In this document: positions 1 to 7,012 of the stretch, piece by piece | How the letters are laid out: each line of letters opens with the position of its first letter | Numbering within the stretch: the stretch's first letter is position 1 | Assembly (NCBI GenBank): GCA_028275005.1 | Contig: JAQCNN010000292.1 | Coordinates: 1 to 20,851, forward strand | Direction: 5' to 3' | Length of the DNA: 20,851 nucleotides | Source: Salinirussus sp. | GTDB lineage: Archaea > Halobacteriota > Halobacteria > Halobacteriales > Haloarculaceae | Program-made: the position numbers and the translations under genes | The notes under the pieces: model-generated | Database searches by the model: none | The model's input: the letters and a program-made list of their open reading frames with translations, nothing else | What the model was told of the DNA's origin: nothing

Positions 1-1740
1 CGGACCGTCCGCGGGCGCGAGGACCTCTCGCTTGTTGCGGTACTCGACGAAACGGCGAGCGCGCTGGGTCGGCGCCGACTCACCGACTGGCTACGCCGCC
101 CACTCGTCGACCCCGACCGGATCGGCGCCCGGCACGACGCCGTCGGCGAGTTGCGTGGCGATGTCGGGCGCCGGGAACGGCTGTCCGACCTCCTCCGGGA
201 GGTCTACGACATCGAGCGGCTGGTCTCGCGGGTCGGCCGCTCGCGGGCAACCGCACGGGACCTGCGCTCGCTAAAGTCGACACTCGACGTGGTGCCGGAG
301 ATACGGGAGACACTCGGGGACTGCGGGGCCGACCTGCTCGTCGACCTCCGGGGCCGGCTGGCGGACCTCTCTGACGTCCGGGGACTCATCGACGAGGCGG
401 TCCAGGAGGACCCGGACCGCGAGCTGACCGAAGGCGGGATCGTCAAACCGAGTTACGACGAGCGCCTGGCCGCCCTCCGACGGACCGAGCGCGAGGGAAA
501 GGCGTGGGTCGAGGACCTCCAGGCCCGCGAGCGCGAGCGGACGGGCATCGACTCGCTGAAGGTCGGCCACAACACCGTCCACGGCTACTACATCGAGGTG
601 ACGGAGGCCAACCTCGACCGCGTCCCCGCGGACTACGAGCGCCGCCAGACGCTGAAAAACGCCGAGCGCTACTACACGCCCGAGCTAAAGCAGCGGGAGG
701 ACGAGATCCTGGGGGCAGAGAGCCGGGCGGACGACCTCGAGTACGAGCTGTTCAGCGAGGTTCGCGGCGAGGTCGCCGGCGCGGCCGAGCGCCTCCAGAC
801 GGTCGCGGACGCACTCGCACGGCTCGACGCGCTGGCCTCGTTTGCGACCGTCGCCGCCGAGTACGGCTACAGCCGCCCGACCGTCGTCGACGGCGACCCC
901 CACATCCGGGTCGAGGGTGGTCGTCACCCCGTCGTCGAGCGCACCGAGGACGAGTTCGTCCCAAACGACCTCCACCTCGACGCGGACAACCGCGTGGCGG
1001 TCGTCACCGGCCCGAACATGAGCGGGAAGTCCACCTACATGCGCCAGGCCGCCCTCATCGCGGTCCTCGCCCAGGCCGGTGGCTTCGTCCCCGCGAGCGA
1101 CGCCCACCTCTCGGTGTTCGACCGGGTCTTTACCAGGGTCGGCGCCAGCGACGACATCGCCGGCGGCCGGTCGACGTTCATGGTCGAGATGACCGAACTC
1201 GCCGACATCCTCGGCGGCGCGACCGAGCACTCCCTCGTCTTACTCGACGAAGTCGGTCGGGGTACGAGCACCGCAGACGGCCTCGCTATCGCACAGGCCG
1301 TGACGGAGTACATCCACGACGAGGTGGGCGCGCTCACCCTCTTTGCGACCCACCACCACGACCTGACGGCGGTCGCCGAGGACCTCCCGGGCGTGTGCAA
1401 CCGCCACTTCCGGACCAGCCAGGACGGTGATGGGGTGGTCTTCGAGCACGCCGTCGAGCCCGGCGCGGCCGCCGCCTCCTACGGCGTGGAGGTTGCCGGC
1501 ACCGCAGGTGTGCCCGGGCCGGTCGTCGACCGGGCCGCCAGCCTGCTCGGCACCGACGCCGCGCGTGAGTCCGTCGCCACGGCGAGCAGCGGCGGCGGCC
1601 CGGACGCCGGCAGGGGGGAGCGAGCGGACGGTGGTGAGCGGGCGGCGGTTCGGGAACGGCTGGCAGAGCTCGATGTCGGAAACACGACGCCCCTGGAGGC
1701 GCTGAACGTCCTTGCTGAGTTGAAGAAGACACTCGAGTGA
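1..1740 (+). CDS. mutS: DNA mismatch repair ATPase MutS (paralogue 1), 5'-truncated by the window edge
   Basis: MutS proteins recognise mismatches as dimers and use ATP to recruit MutL. The frame is open from base 1, so about 579 C-terminal residues are visible and the mismatch-binding and connector domains lie outside. The first visible residues match the MutS core (GRRRLTDWL followed by RPL). The clamp segment HGYYIEV and LKNAERYYTPEL follows. The ATPase has Walker A GPNMSGKST (bases 1009-1035), the STFMVEM signature and Walker B LVLLDEVGRGTST (from 1234), then FATHHHDL. A low-complexity linker leads to the usual C-terminal helical segment ending in LAELKKTLE. All key ATPase residues are present, so this looks functional. 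It is a paralogue of the complete mutS further right; haloarchaea often carry two such genes (MutS1A and MutS1B types), and I cannot tell which this is without the N-terminus. Confidence 0.95.
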   Translation, partial: RTVRGREDLSLVAVLDETASALGRRRLTDWLRRPLVDPDRIGARHDAVGELRGDVGRRERLSDLLREVYDIERLVSRVGRSRATARDLRSLKSTLDVVPEIRETLGDCGADLLVDLRGRLADLSDVRGLIDEAVQEDPDRELTEGGIVKPSYDERLAALRRTEREGKAWVEDLQARERERTGIDSLKVGHNTVHGYYIEVTEANLDRVPADYERRQTLKNAERYYTPELKQREDEILGAESRADDLEYELFSEVRGEVAGAAERLQTVADALARLDALASFATVAAEYGYSRPTVVDGDPHIRVEGGRHPVVERTEDEFVPNDLHLDADNRVAVVTGPNMSGKSTYMRQAALIAVLAQAGGFVPASDAHLSVFDRVFTRVGASDDIAGGRSTFMVEMTELADILGGATEHSLVLLDEVGRGTSTADGLAIAQAVTEYIHDEVGALTLFATHHHDLTAVAEDLPGVCNRHFRTSQDGDGVVFEHAVEPGAAAASYGVEVAGTAGVPGPVVDRAASLLGTDAARESVATASSGGGPDAGRGERADGGERAAVRERLAELDVGNTTPLEALNVLAELKKTLE

Positions 1741-1741
1741 G

Positions 1742-2455
1742 TCAGGGTGCGAGTGAGACGAACTCGAGGTCGCGCTCGGCGAGGAGGCGGCGGGCCCGGT
1801 CGGTCACCGAGGGGGCGACGAGCACGCCACGAACGGTCGCGTCGGCGTGCAAATCGCGCGCCAGGGCGTCGACGTAGCGGTTGAGCTGGCTGACCGCGTC
1901 CGGGCCGACCCGGCGGCGCTTGAGCTCCAGGACGACGCGGTTTCCGTCGGCGTCGACGCCGAAGACGTCGACTGCGCCGGCAGGGGTCTCCCGCTCGGTG
2001 GCGCGGGGCTCGAAGCCCGGCTCCACGAGTTCGGGCTCCGCGAGGATCCGTTCCTTGAGGTCTGCCTCGGTCCCGGACAGCGAGAGGTCCTCGGGGTCGG
2101 AGCCGTCGTAGGCGGCGGCGTGGGCAACGCCCTCGAACTCGACGACCAGCGTCTCCGAGGGTGTCTCGCGCTCGCTGCGGACGACCAGCCCGCCGTCGGC
2201 CGAGACGCTGTGGTCACAGCCGGGGGGTTGCCAGTTGACCGGCTGTTGGCCCTCGTCGGTGTGGACCAGGGCGGTCCCGTCGGGCTTGAGCACCACCAGC
2301 CGGTCGCCGGGGCCGAGTGTGCTGGCCGCACGACCGTCGTACTCGACCGTGCAGCGGCCGAAGACGACGACCGTCGCCTCGCGGTCGAGCGCCGCCGCTG
2401 CGAGGTCGCGGGCGGCTTCGGCGCCGGGCGTAACCTGGCTCTCGACCCCCGTCAC
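1742..2455 (-). CDS. nucS: Mismatch-specific endonuclease NucS/EndoMS
   Basis: NucS/EndoMS is a dimeric nuclease of archaea and actinobacteria that cuts both strands at mismatches, giving repair independent of MutS and MutL. The protein of 237 residues has the family's N-terminal binding domain (RCTVEYDGRA, LVVLKPDGT, PVNWQPPG). Its C-terminal RecB-like nuclease core contains the catalytic pattern G-x-VDVFG, then LELKRR, then a Gln in VSQLNRY, matching the D...ExK...Q residues of known NucS. The reading frame extends upstream, but that part is Arg-rich and unlike the family. I chose the GTG at 2455 because the family N-terminus fits and a TATA-like CTTTTGTG box lies 24-31 bases upstream. Its stop is 1 bp from the stop of the convergent mutS. 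No clear C-terminal PCNA-binding box is visible. Confidence 0.93.
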   Translation of the reverse strand: MTGVESQVTPGAEAARDLAAAALDREATVVVFGRCTVEYDGRAASTLGPGDRLVVLKPDGTALVHTDEGQQPVNWQPPGCDHSVSADGGLVVRSERETPSETLVVEFEGVAHAAAYDGSDPEDLSLSGTEADLKERILAEPELVEPGFEPRATERETPAGAVDVFGVDADGNRVVLELKRRRVGPDAVSQLNRYVDALARDLHADATVRGVLVAPSVTDRARRLLAERDLEFVSLAP

Positions 2456-2478
2456 GTCCCGCGGTAGAACGGCCCCCC

Positions 2479-2486
2479 ACAAAAGC
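2479..2486 (-). promoter_or_regulatory. TATA-like box of nucS
   Basis: CTTTTGTG on the minus strand lies 24-31 bases upstream of the GTG start of nucS, the spacing expected for a leaderless haloarchaeal transcript. It is the main evidence for placing the start at 2455. Confidence 0.45.
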
Positions 2487-2523
2487 CTGCAGACTCGGCG
2501 ACGGCGTCGACGAGTCACGGCGG

Positions 2524-3015
2524 TCACTCCGGCGGGGGGACACCCGCCAGGGTCTCCCGGTCGGCGAGTACCCCGCGGAGTGTGACCGGGACGGCCGCGA
2601 GCGGAAGCCGACCGGCGGTGGCGGCGTCACCGAGTTCGCCTTTCAGGCTCCGCCAGTCCGCCCGGAGTTGGCGGACGCCAGACAGCGACCGGACCCGGGC
2701 GAGCGCCCCGGCTCGCGGGTCGGCCGACAGTCCCGCTGTCGGCACCCCGGCCCACAGGGGGAGGTAGACCCTGTGTCGGGCACGGTCACGGAGATAGACC
2801 GCCGACAGCCGGCGGTGGTCGAGGCTCGCGAGCCAGGCCGGCCGGGAGACGGCCACTCTCGCCGGCACCCAGTCGGCGACCCGGCGCGGCGACCGGTGGG
2901 TGTCCAGCACGGCCGACAGGGCCGCCTCACTGCCGCCCCACTGCGCCCGAAAGCAGTCCTCGCGGCCGTCCGGCCGCCGCCGCACGAGCAGGCCCGGCTC
3001 AGCCACACCGGTCAC
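2524..3015 (-). CDS. Uncharacterised haloarchaeal protein next to nucS (weak DUF6735-like resemblance)
   Basis: I do not recognise this gene with confidence. It encodes about 163 residues from a GTG start; the frame stays open to a TTG at 3090, but that extension is Arg-rich and improbable. A second GTG at 3006 is also possible. The N-terminus (LLVRRRPDGRE, then AQWGG) and a later LRADWRSLKGELGD segment faintly recall the haloarchaeal DUF6735 family; this is from memory and not tested. No membrane segment, signal peptide or metal motif is visible. It is Arg-rich and much less acidic than its neighbours, which is odd for a haloarchaeal cytoplasmic protein. It lies upstream of nucS on the same strand with a 68-bp gap, so read-through into nucS is possible, though nucS has its own TATA-like box. 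Confidence 0.6.
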   Translation of the reverse strand: MTGVAEPGLLVRRRPDGREDCFRAQWGGSEAALSAVLDTHRSPRRVADWVPARVAVSRPAWLASLDHRRLSAVYLRDRARHRVYLPLWAGVPTAGLSADPRAGALARVRSLSGVRQLRADWRSLKGELGDAATAGRLPLAAVPVTLRGVLADRETLAGVPPPE

Positions 3016-3052
3016 CGATGGGTGCCATCGGGCGGTCTGGCCCCGGTATCGG

Positions 3053-3060
3053 ACAAAAGG
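3053..3060 (-). promoter_or_regulatory. Possible TATA-like box for the gene upstream of nucS
   Basis: CCTTTTGT on the minus strand lies about 38-45 bases upstream of the chosen GTG at 3015, implying a leader of roughly 12 bases. It is the only AT-rich element near this start and also argues against the farther TTG start. Confidence 0.3.
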
Positions 3061-3103
3061 CTCCGCACGCCCTCGCTCCGCTCCGGTCAAGTGACATAAA
3101 TTC

Positions 3104-3111
3104 TAAGTTAT
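3104..3111 (+). promoter_or_regulatory. TATA-like box of the zinc-ribbon membrane protein gene
   Basis: TAAGTTAT lies 21-28 bases upstream of the ATG at 3132, within a short AT-rich island (from about 3094) that stands out from GC-rich surroundings. The spacing suggests a leaderless transcript. Confidence 0.45.
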
Positions 3112-3131
3112 CCGCGGCCGAACCTTCGCAC

Positions 3132-3431
3132 ATGACCGGGGAATGGGTCTACGGGGCCATCGTCGCCCTCTCGGTGCTACACCTGCTGGCGCTGGCTTAC
3201 GCCTACCGAGACCAATCCGGCGCCGCCGGGGTAAAGCCGCCCGACAGGAGTACGTCGGCCGCCGACGGGGAGGGGGCGGAGCACACCCACGACGAGGACG
3301 TGGAGTGTCCGGAGTGTGGGGCCGTCAACGCTCGCAGCTACCGGTTCTGCCGGCGCTGCGTGACCGAACTCCCTAGACAGGTCTCCGTCCTCGAACAGTC
3401 GACGTGGTCCGAGGGGCGCCGGACGCTGTGA
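3132..3431 (+). CDS. Membrane-anchored zinc-ribbon protein (haloarchaeal, function unknown)
   Basis: This 99-residue protein has one N-terminal membrane segment (about residues 5-24, YGAIVALSVLHLLALAYAY). An acidic, His-containing linker follows, then a zinc ribbon with CPECG and CRRC (about residues 58-78) that should place one zinc ion in the cytoplasm or at the membrane face. Similar small proteins with one membrane helix and a double CxxC ribbon are common in Halobacteria and lack an assigned role; they could be adaptor or regulatory proteins. The frame is open upstream to 3018, but the ATG at 3132 sits at leaderless distance from an AT-rich box and directly begins the membrane helix. It is divergent from the gene upstream of nucS. 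Confidence 0.8.
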   Translation: MTGEWVYGAIVALSVLHLLALAYAYRDQSGAAGVKPPDRSTSAADGEGAEHTHDEDVECPECGAVNARSYRFCRRCVTELPRQVSVLEQSTWSEGRRTL

Positions 3432-3444
3432 CGGAGCCCGCAGG

Positions 3445-3452
3445 CTTATAAC
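3445..3452 (+). promoter_or_regulatory. TATA box of the KaiC/RecA-like protein gene
   Basis: CTTATAAC lies 25-32 bases upstream of the ATG at 3477, a good match to the haloarchaeal TATA consensus at leaderless spacing. It falls 14 bases after the stop of the upstream gene, so this gene probably has its own promoter. Confidence 0.6.
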
Positions 3453-3476
3453 CGCTCCGGCCTCCCCGTGGTGTGT

Positions 3477-4055
3477 ATGGAGTACGCGCTGGCCATCGAG
3501 AACGCCCCGGAGTCGGTCCCGGCCGGGACCGGAGTCCTGCTCGTCCACCCGAGTACGGCACAGACCGACCGGATCGACACCGACTTCCTCAAGACTGACA
3601 CCGACCACCTGCTGGTCGTCTCGACGCGCACGACGGCCCGCGAGGTCGAACAGAAGCTCGAACACTACGAGGTCGACGAGGACAGCGCCACCATCCTCGA
3701 CGCCATCTCCGTCGAGCGGGGGTACACCCGTCGACAGAGCGACCGTGTCCAGTACGTCTCCGCCCCCGACAATCTCGACGCTATCGTCGACCGGGTCGAG
3801 GAGTTCCTCGACGCCCACGATGGGAAACTCCGGGTCAGTGTCGACTCGATCACCGAGATGGTCTACTACGCCGACGAGGACCGCGCCATCGCGGCCGCCG
3901 AGGACCTGCTCGAACTGCTCGCGACGTACGACGCCGCCGGGCTCTTTCACCTCGCTCGCGGGGTCCACGAGGACGACACTGTCGCCTCCTTCAGCGAACT
4001 GTTCGACGGCGTCGTCGAACTCGACGAGGACGGCGCCGTCGTCGCCGACTTCTGA
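3477..4055 (+). CDS. Conserved haloarchaeal KaiC/RecA-fold-like protein (often named HTR-like, DUF7090 type)
   Basis: The 192-residue acidic protein begins MEYALAIENAPES and contains FLKTDTDHLLVVSTRT, a RRQSDRVQYVSAPD segment, a DSITEMVYYADEDRA segment and GLFHLARGVHED. The order of strands and helices resembles KaiC/RecA-like ATPase domains used by archaeal signalling proteins, but no Walker A P-loop is visible, so ATP hydrolysis is not supported. From memory, close homologues are widespread in Halobacteria and carry the label HTR-like protein or DUF7090; the role is unknown. The ATG at 3477 is preferred over in-frame GTGs at 3468 and 3471 because it lies at leaderless distance from a strong TATA box. 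Confidence 0.85.
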   Translation: MEYALAIENAPESVPAGTGVLLVHPSTAQTDRIDTDFLKTDTDHLLVVSTRTTAREVEQKLEHYEVDEDSATILDAISVERGYTRRQSDRVQYVSAPDNLDAIVDRVEEFLDAHDGKLRVSVDSITEMVYYADEDRAIAAAEDLLELLATYDAAGLFHLARGVHEDDTVASFSELFDGVVELDEDGAVVADF

Positions 4056-4075
4056 GCCCGTCGTTCCGCCGCGGC

Positions 4076-4083
4076 CGTTTTCC
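4076..4083 (+). promoter_or_regulatory. Weak TATA-like box of the alcohol dehydrogenase gene
   Basis: CGTTTTCC lies 24-31 bases upstream of the ATG at 4107 in the 51-bp gap after the preceding gene. Position fits a leaderless promoter, but the sequence match is modest. Confidence 0.35.
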
Positions 4084-4106
4084 GTGTCGGGTCCCTGTCG
4101 ACAACC

Positions 4107-5132
4107 ATGTCCTCCGGCTCCGAGACAATACGCGCAGTCGAGGTCCCCGCCCCGGGTGAGCCCTTCGAACTCGTCGAGCGTCCCCTGCCTGACCCCGGTC
4201 GCGGCGAGGTCCGGGTCGGTGTCGAGGCCTGCGGGGTCTGTCACAGCGACGCCAACACCGTCGACGGAACCTACCCCGGTATCTCGTACCCGCGGGTCCC
4301 GGGTCACGAGGTGGTCGGCCGGGTCGAGGCTGTCGGCCCCGGCGTCGACGCCTGGAGCGTGGGCGACCGCGTCGGCGCCGGCTGGCACGCCGGTCACTGT
4401 TTCACCTGTGAGCCCTGTCGCCGCGGCGAGTTCCAGCAGTGTGTCGACGCCGACATCCACGGTGTGACCGTCGACGGCGGCTACGCCGAGGCAACACTGG
4501 TCAACGCCGAGGTGCTGGCGGCCGTGCCGGAGGAACTCGACGCGGTCGACGCCGCCCCGCTGCTGTGTGCCGGGGTCACCACGTACAACGCGCTGCGACA
4601 CACCGACGCCCGGCCGGGTGACCTCGTCGCGGTCCAGGGTGTGGGCGGGCTCGGCCACCTCGGGCTCCAGTACGCCCGCGCCGGCGGCTTCGAGACCGTT
4701 GCCGTCTCCACAAGCCCCGAGAAGGAGGCGGCCGCCCGGGGGTTCGGCGCCGACCACTTTGTGGACGCGAGCAGCGAGGACCCCGGCGAAGCCTTACAGA
4801 AACTCGGCGGCGCAGACGTCGTCCTCGCGACCGCACCCAGCGCCGACGCCATCACGGGCATCGTCGCCGGGCTCGGCACAGACGGCGAGGTAGCCGTCGT
4901 CGGTGTCCCGGACGAGCCTGTCGAGGTTCCCGCCGGACATCTCGTCGGAACCCGCAGCGCGGTCCGCGGGTGGGCCTCGGGTCACGGCCGGGACTCACAG
5001 GACACCCTGGAGTTCAGCGCCCTCCGCGGGATCACCCCCGAGGTGGAGACCTTTCCGCTCGCGGAGGCGGCGGCCGCATACGAGCGCATGGCCACCGGCG
5101 AGGTGCGGTTCCGGTCGGTGGTCGTCCCCTGA
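4107..5132 (+). CDS. Zinc-dependent alcohol dehydrogenase, MDR superfamily
   Basis: This 341-residue enzyme belongs to the medium-chain dehydrogenase/reductase superfamily and should oxidise alcohols or reduce aldehydes with NAD(P). The N-terminal GroES-like domain carries catalytic zinc ligands C45 (ACGVCHSD) and H67-E68 (PGHE), with a third likely Cys in PLLCAGVTTY. Four structural-zinc cysteines are present at residues 98, 101, 104 and 112. The Rossmann domain begins with GVGGLGHLG (from residue 178). The second strand ends in STSPEK rather than an acidic residue, hinting at NADP(H) over NAD(H); this is inference. Length and motifs are complete. The substrate cannot be told from sequence and neighbours give no pathway clue. 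Confidence 0.93.
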   Translation: MSSGSETIRAVEVPAPGEPFELVERPLPDPGRGEVRVGVEACGVCHSDANTVDGTYPGISYPRVPGHEVVGRVEAVGPGVDAWSVGDRVGAGWHAGHCFTCEPCRRGEFQQCVDADIHGVTVDGGYAEATLVNAEVLAAVPEELDAVDAAPLLCAGVTTYNALRHTDARPGDLVAVQGVGGLGHLGLQYARAGGFETVAVSTSPEKEAAARGFGADHFVDASSEDPGEALQKLGGADVVLATAPSADAITGIVAGLGTDGEVAVVGVPDEPVEVPAGHLVGTRSAVRGWASGHGRDSQDTLEFSALRGITPEVETFPLAEAAAAYERMATGEVRFRSVVVP

Positions 5133-5177
5133 CATCGCCGGGGTGACGAGGGCTCCGGCCGGGCCTCCAGGCGGCGC

Positions 5178-5270
5178 TCAGCCGAGCCCATCGGCGACCA
5201 CGAACGCGCCCGCCAGCACGACGAGGTGCAACAGCTTCAGCCCAGCCAGGGACAGTCCGGTACGGTCCAT
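5178..5270 (-). CDS. Very small single-membrane-helix protein (30 residues)
   Basis: A 30-codon frame starts with ATG at 5270 and encodes MDRTGLSLAGLKLLHLVVLA, then GAFVVADGLG and a stop. It is almost entirely one hydrophobic helix with a charged N-terminus, the form of a small membrane protein. Support comes from a strong TATA box on the minus strand (GATATAATC, 5293-5301) 23-31 bases upstream of the ATG, and from a 168-bp region shared with the divergent zinc-finger gene that otherwise lacks coding. No function can be assigned. It converges on the alcohol dehydrogenase gene with a 45-bp gap. A chance frame is possible at this length. Confidence 0.6.
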   Translation of the reverse strand: MDRTGLSLAGLKLLHLVVLAGAFVVADGLG

Positions 5271-5292
5271 ACTCCGTTATCGGGACACAGAG

Positions 5293-5301
5293 GATTATAT
5301 C
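5293..5301 (-). promoter_or_regulatory. TATA box of the 30-residue membrane protein gene
   Basis: GATATAATC on the minus strand is one of the best TATA matches in the window and lies 23-31 bases upstream of the ATG at 5270, as expected for a leaderless message. Confidence 0.55.
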
Positions 5302-5404
5302 CACGGTGACGGCTGCGGTCGGCCGTGCCGGCAGCGCAACGGTGCGCGGTGAGGTCACGACGGTCCCCGGGGCTGAGGGGCGTGAGCGAGTCCCGAACCA
5401 CCAA

Positions 5405-5412
5405 TCATTAAG
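5405..5412 (+). promoter_or_regulatory. TATA-like box of the small zinc-finger gene
   Basis: TCATTAAG lies 27-34 bases upstream of the ATG at 5439. The rest of the divergent region (about 5302-5404) holds no coding frame or repeat that I can support. Confidence 0.45.
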
Positions 5413-5438
5413 ACCGGGTGTGTCCTGAGTTGAGCTGT

Positions 5439-5597
5439 ATGCCGGAATGTCAGAACTGCGGTGGCTTTGTAACCGCTGACTACGCACGTGTTTTCACACC
5501 GAACGGCGTCGAAAGGCCGCGGGTCTGCCCCCAGTGTGAGGACAAGATCCGCGACGGGGCCGACGTCCGACAGGCCCGGTCGACGCGACGCGGATAG
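5439..5597 (+). CDS. Small CxxC zinc-finger protein (52 residues, DUF7563-like)
   Basis: The frame encodes 52 residues beginning MPECQNCGGFVTADYARVF, then a CPQCEDKIRDGADVR segment and a basic tail. Two CxxC pairs (CQNC at residues 4-7 and CPQC near residues 31-34) should bind one zinc ion. The ATG is at leaderless distance from a TATA-like box. Haloarchaea encode many such zinc-finger micro-proteins, and some have been shown in Haloferax volcanii to affect biofilm and swarming. The wording here closely matches a conserved haloarchaeal family I remember as DUF7563; the family number is from memory. The stop is 1 bp from the stop of the convergent mutase gene. Confidence 0.88.
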   Translation: MPECQNCGGFVTADYARVFTPNGVERPRVCPQCEDKIRDGADVRQARSTRRG

Positions 5598-5598
5598 C

Positions 5599-6918
5599 CT
5601 ACAGCTCCGCTCTGGCGGCCGCAAGCAGCGACTCCGCGTCGGCGAGTAACGCCGTCGCGGCGTCCGTCGACCTGGCCTCCGCGGTCAGACGGACGAGCGG
5701 CTGTGTGCCGCTTGCACGGACCAGAAACCACCCCCTCTCGCGCTCGACCCGGACACCGTCGAGTGTCGACACCGCCTCGGCGGGCTCGTTCCGGTCGACC
5801 CGCTCACGGACCCGCTCCATCACCCGCTCCTTTTTGTCGACCGTGACCGACTCGCGGCGGATCGGGTAGGTCTCGACGGCCGCTGCGCGCTCGGCCAGCG
5901 GCCGGTCGGCGGCCAGTTCGACCAGCGCACACGCCGCCAGCGGGCCGTCGGGACACAGCGTCTCCTCCGGCCAGACCCAGGCTCCGCTTGGCTCGCCGCC
6001 GAAGGCCACACCGGGCTCGCTCGCCGCCGCCGCGACGTGGACGTCGCCGACCGGGGTCCGGGTGACATCGACGTCGGCCTCGGCGAGGTGGTCGGCGACC
6101 GCCAGGCTCGTATCGACCGGGACGGCAACTGTCTCGCCGGCCTCGGCGGCAGCCCGGCCGAGTATCGCCAGCATGACGTCACCGGAGAGAAAGTCACCGT
6201 CGGCCGTCACCACACGGGTCCGGTCGGCGTCACCGTCGTGGGCGAGTCCGAGGTCAGCGTCCGAGTTGCCGACGAGGGTAGCGAGCGACTCGCAGTGCTC
6301 GGCGGTGGGTTCGCTGGGTCGGCCGGGAAAGGCGCCGTCGGGCTGGGCGTTCAGCGTCTCCACCGAACAGCCGAGTTCCTGGAGCGCCTGGACGGTGACA
6401 CCGCCGGCGCCGTTGCCGACATCGAGGACCACCGAGAGCCCGCGAGCGGGGTCGACCGCGTCGACCAGCGCCTCGCGGTGGCGGTCCGTCGCGTCCGCGG
6501 CCGTCCGCCCGCCAAGGGCGTCCCAGGAGGCGAGGGTCGGTTCGCCGGCACGGACCCGGTCGGCGACCCGCTCGCGCATCGGGGCGTCGAAGGCCTGCCC
6601 GCTGGGTTGCCAGAGTTTTATTCCGTTGTCCGCCGGGGGGTTGTGTGAGGCCGTGACCGCCGCCCCCGCGTCGGCGTCCTCCCAGGCGACGCCGCGGGCC
6701 ACGGTCGGGGTCGCCGCCAGCCCCAGGTCGACCACGTCCGTGCCACACTCCCGGAGCCCCGCGGCCAGCGCGTCCGCGAGGAGGCGCCCGCTCTCGCGGG
6801 GGTCCCGGCCGACGACGACCCGGTCGGTCTCGGCACCGAGCGCCCGGCCAACGGCGAGTGCCAGCCCCGCCGTGACCTCCTCCCCGACCGGGCCGCGGAT
6901 ACCGCTCGTCCCGAACAT
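5599..6918 (-). CDS. glmM: Phosphoglucosamine mutase / phosphomannomutase family protein
   Basis: This 439-residue protein is an alpha-D-phosphohexomutase, moving phosphate between C6 and C1 of sugar phosphates for UDP-GlcNAc or GDP-mannose supply (S-layer glycans, cofactors). All four family motifs are present: the phosphoserine loop TASHNPPADNGIK with the phosphorylated Ser at residue 91, the magnesium loop AHDGDADRTRVV, the sugar-binding loop GGEPSGAWVW, and the phosphate-binding RASGTQPLVRL near the C-terminus. The frame stays open far upstream, but the ATG at 6918 begins MFGTSGIRGPVGE, the canonical N-terminus, so upstream residues are not coding. Archaeal members are usually called GlmM; substrate choice between glucosamine and mannose cannot be read from sequence alone. 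Confidence 0.93.
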   Translation of the reverse strand: MFGTSGIRGPVGEEVTAGLALAVGRALGAETDRVVVGRDPRESGRLLADALAAGLRECGTDVVDLGLAATPTVARGVAWEDADAGAAVTASHNPPADNGIKLWQPSGQAFDAPMRERVADRVRAGEPTLASWDALGGRTAADATDRHREALVDAVDPARGLSVVLDVGNGAGGVTVQALQELGCSVETLNAQPDGAFPGRPSEPTAEHCESLATLVGNSDADLGLAHDGDADRTRVVTADGDFLSGDVMLAILGRAAAEAGETVAVPVDTSLAVADHLAEADVDVTRTPVGDVHVAAAASEPGVAFGGEPSGAWVWPEETLCPDGPLAACALVELAADRPLAERAAAVETYPIRRESVTVDKKERVMERVRERVDRNEPAEAVSTLDGVRVERERGWFLVRASGTQPLVRLTAEARSTDAATALLADAESLLAAARAEL

Positions 6919-6945
6919 ACCCGGTCTCTCGGGGGCCTCCCTCTT

Positions 6946-6953
6946 TGGTATGT
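6946..6953 (-). promoter_or_regulatory. TATA-like box of the mutase gene
   Basis: CATACCAA on the minus strand lies 28-35 bases upstream of the ATG at 6918, in the 94-bp region shared with the divergent usp gene. Confidence 0.35.
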
Positions 6954-6986
6954 CGCCACAAAATGTCGGGGCCCTGATCAAGGCTG

Positions 6987-6994
6987 AAGTTATC
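6987..6994 (+). promoter_or_regulatory. TATA-like box of the usp gene
   Basis: AAGTTATC lies 19-26 bases upstream of the ATG at 7013, close to leaderless spacing. The same AAGTTATC word occurs in the promoter region upstream of 3132. Confidence 0.4.
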
Positions 6995-7012
6995 TGAGGC
7001 TGTAGGGCGGGT

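Noticed and set aside
2456..2527. N-terminal extension of NucS up to 2527
   Set aside because: The extra 24 residues are Arg-rich, unlike the family, and lie over the TATA-like box that serves the GTG at 2455.
3177..4757. 526-codon open frame on the minus strand
   Set aside because: It is antisense to three genes with clear motifs (zinc ribbon, KaiC-like protein, alcohol dehydrogenase) and shows no recognisable domain.
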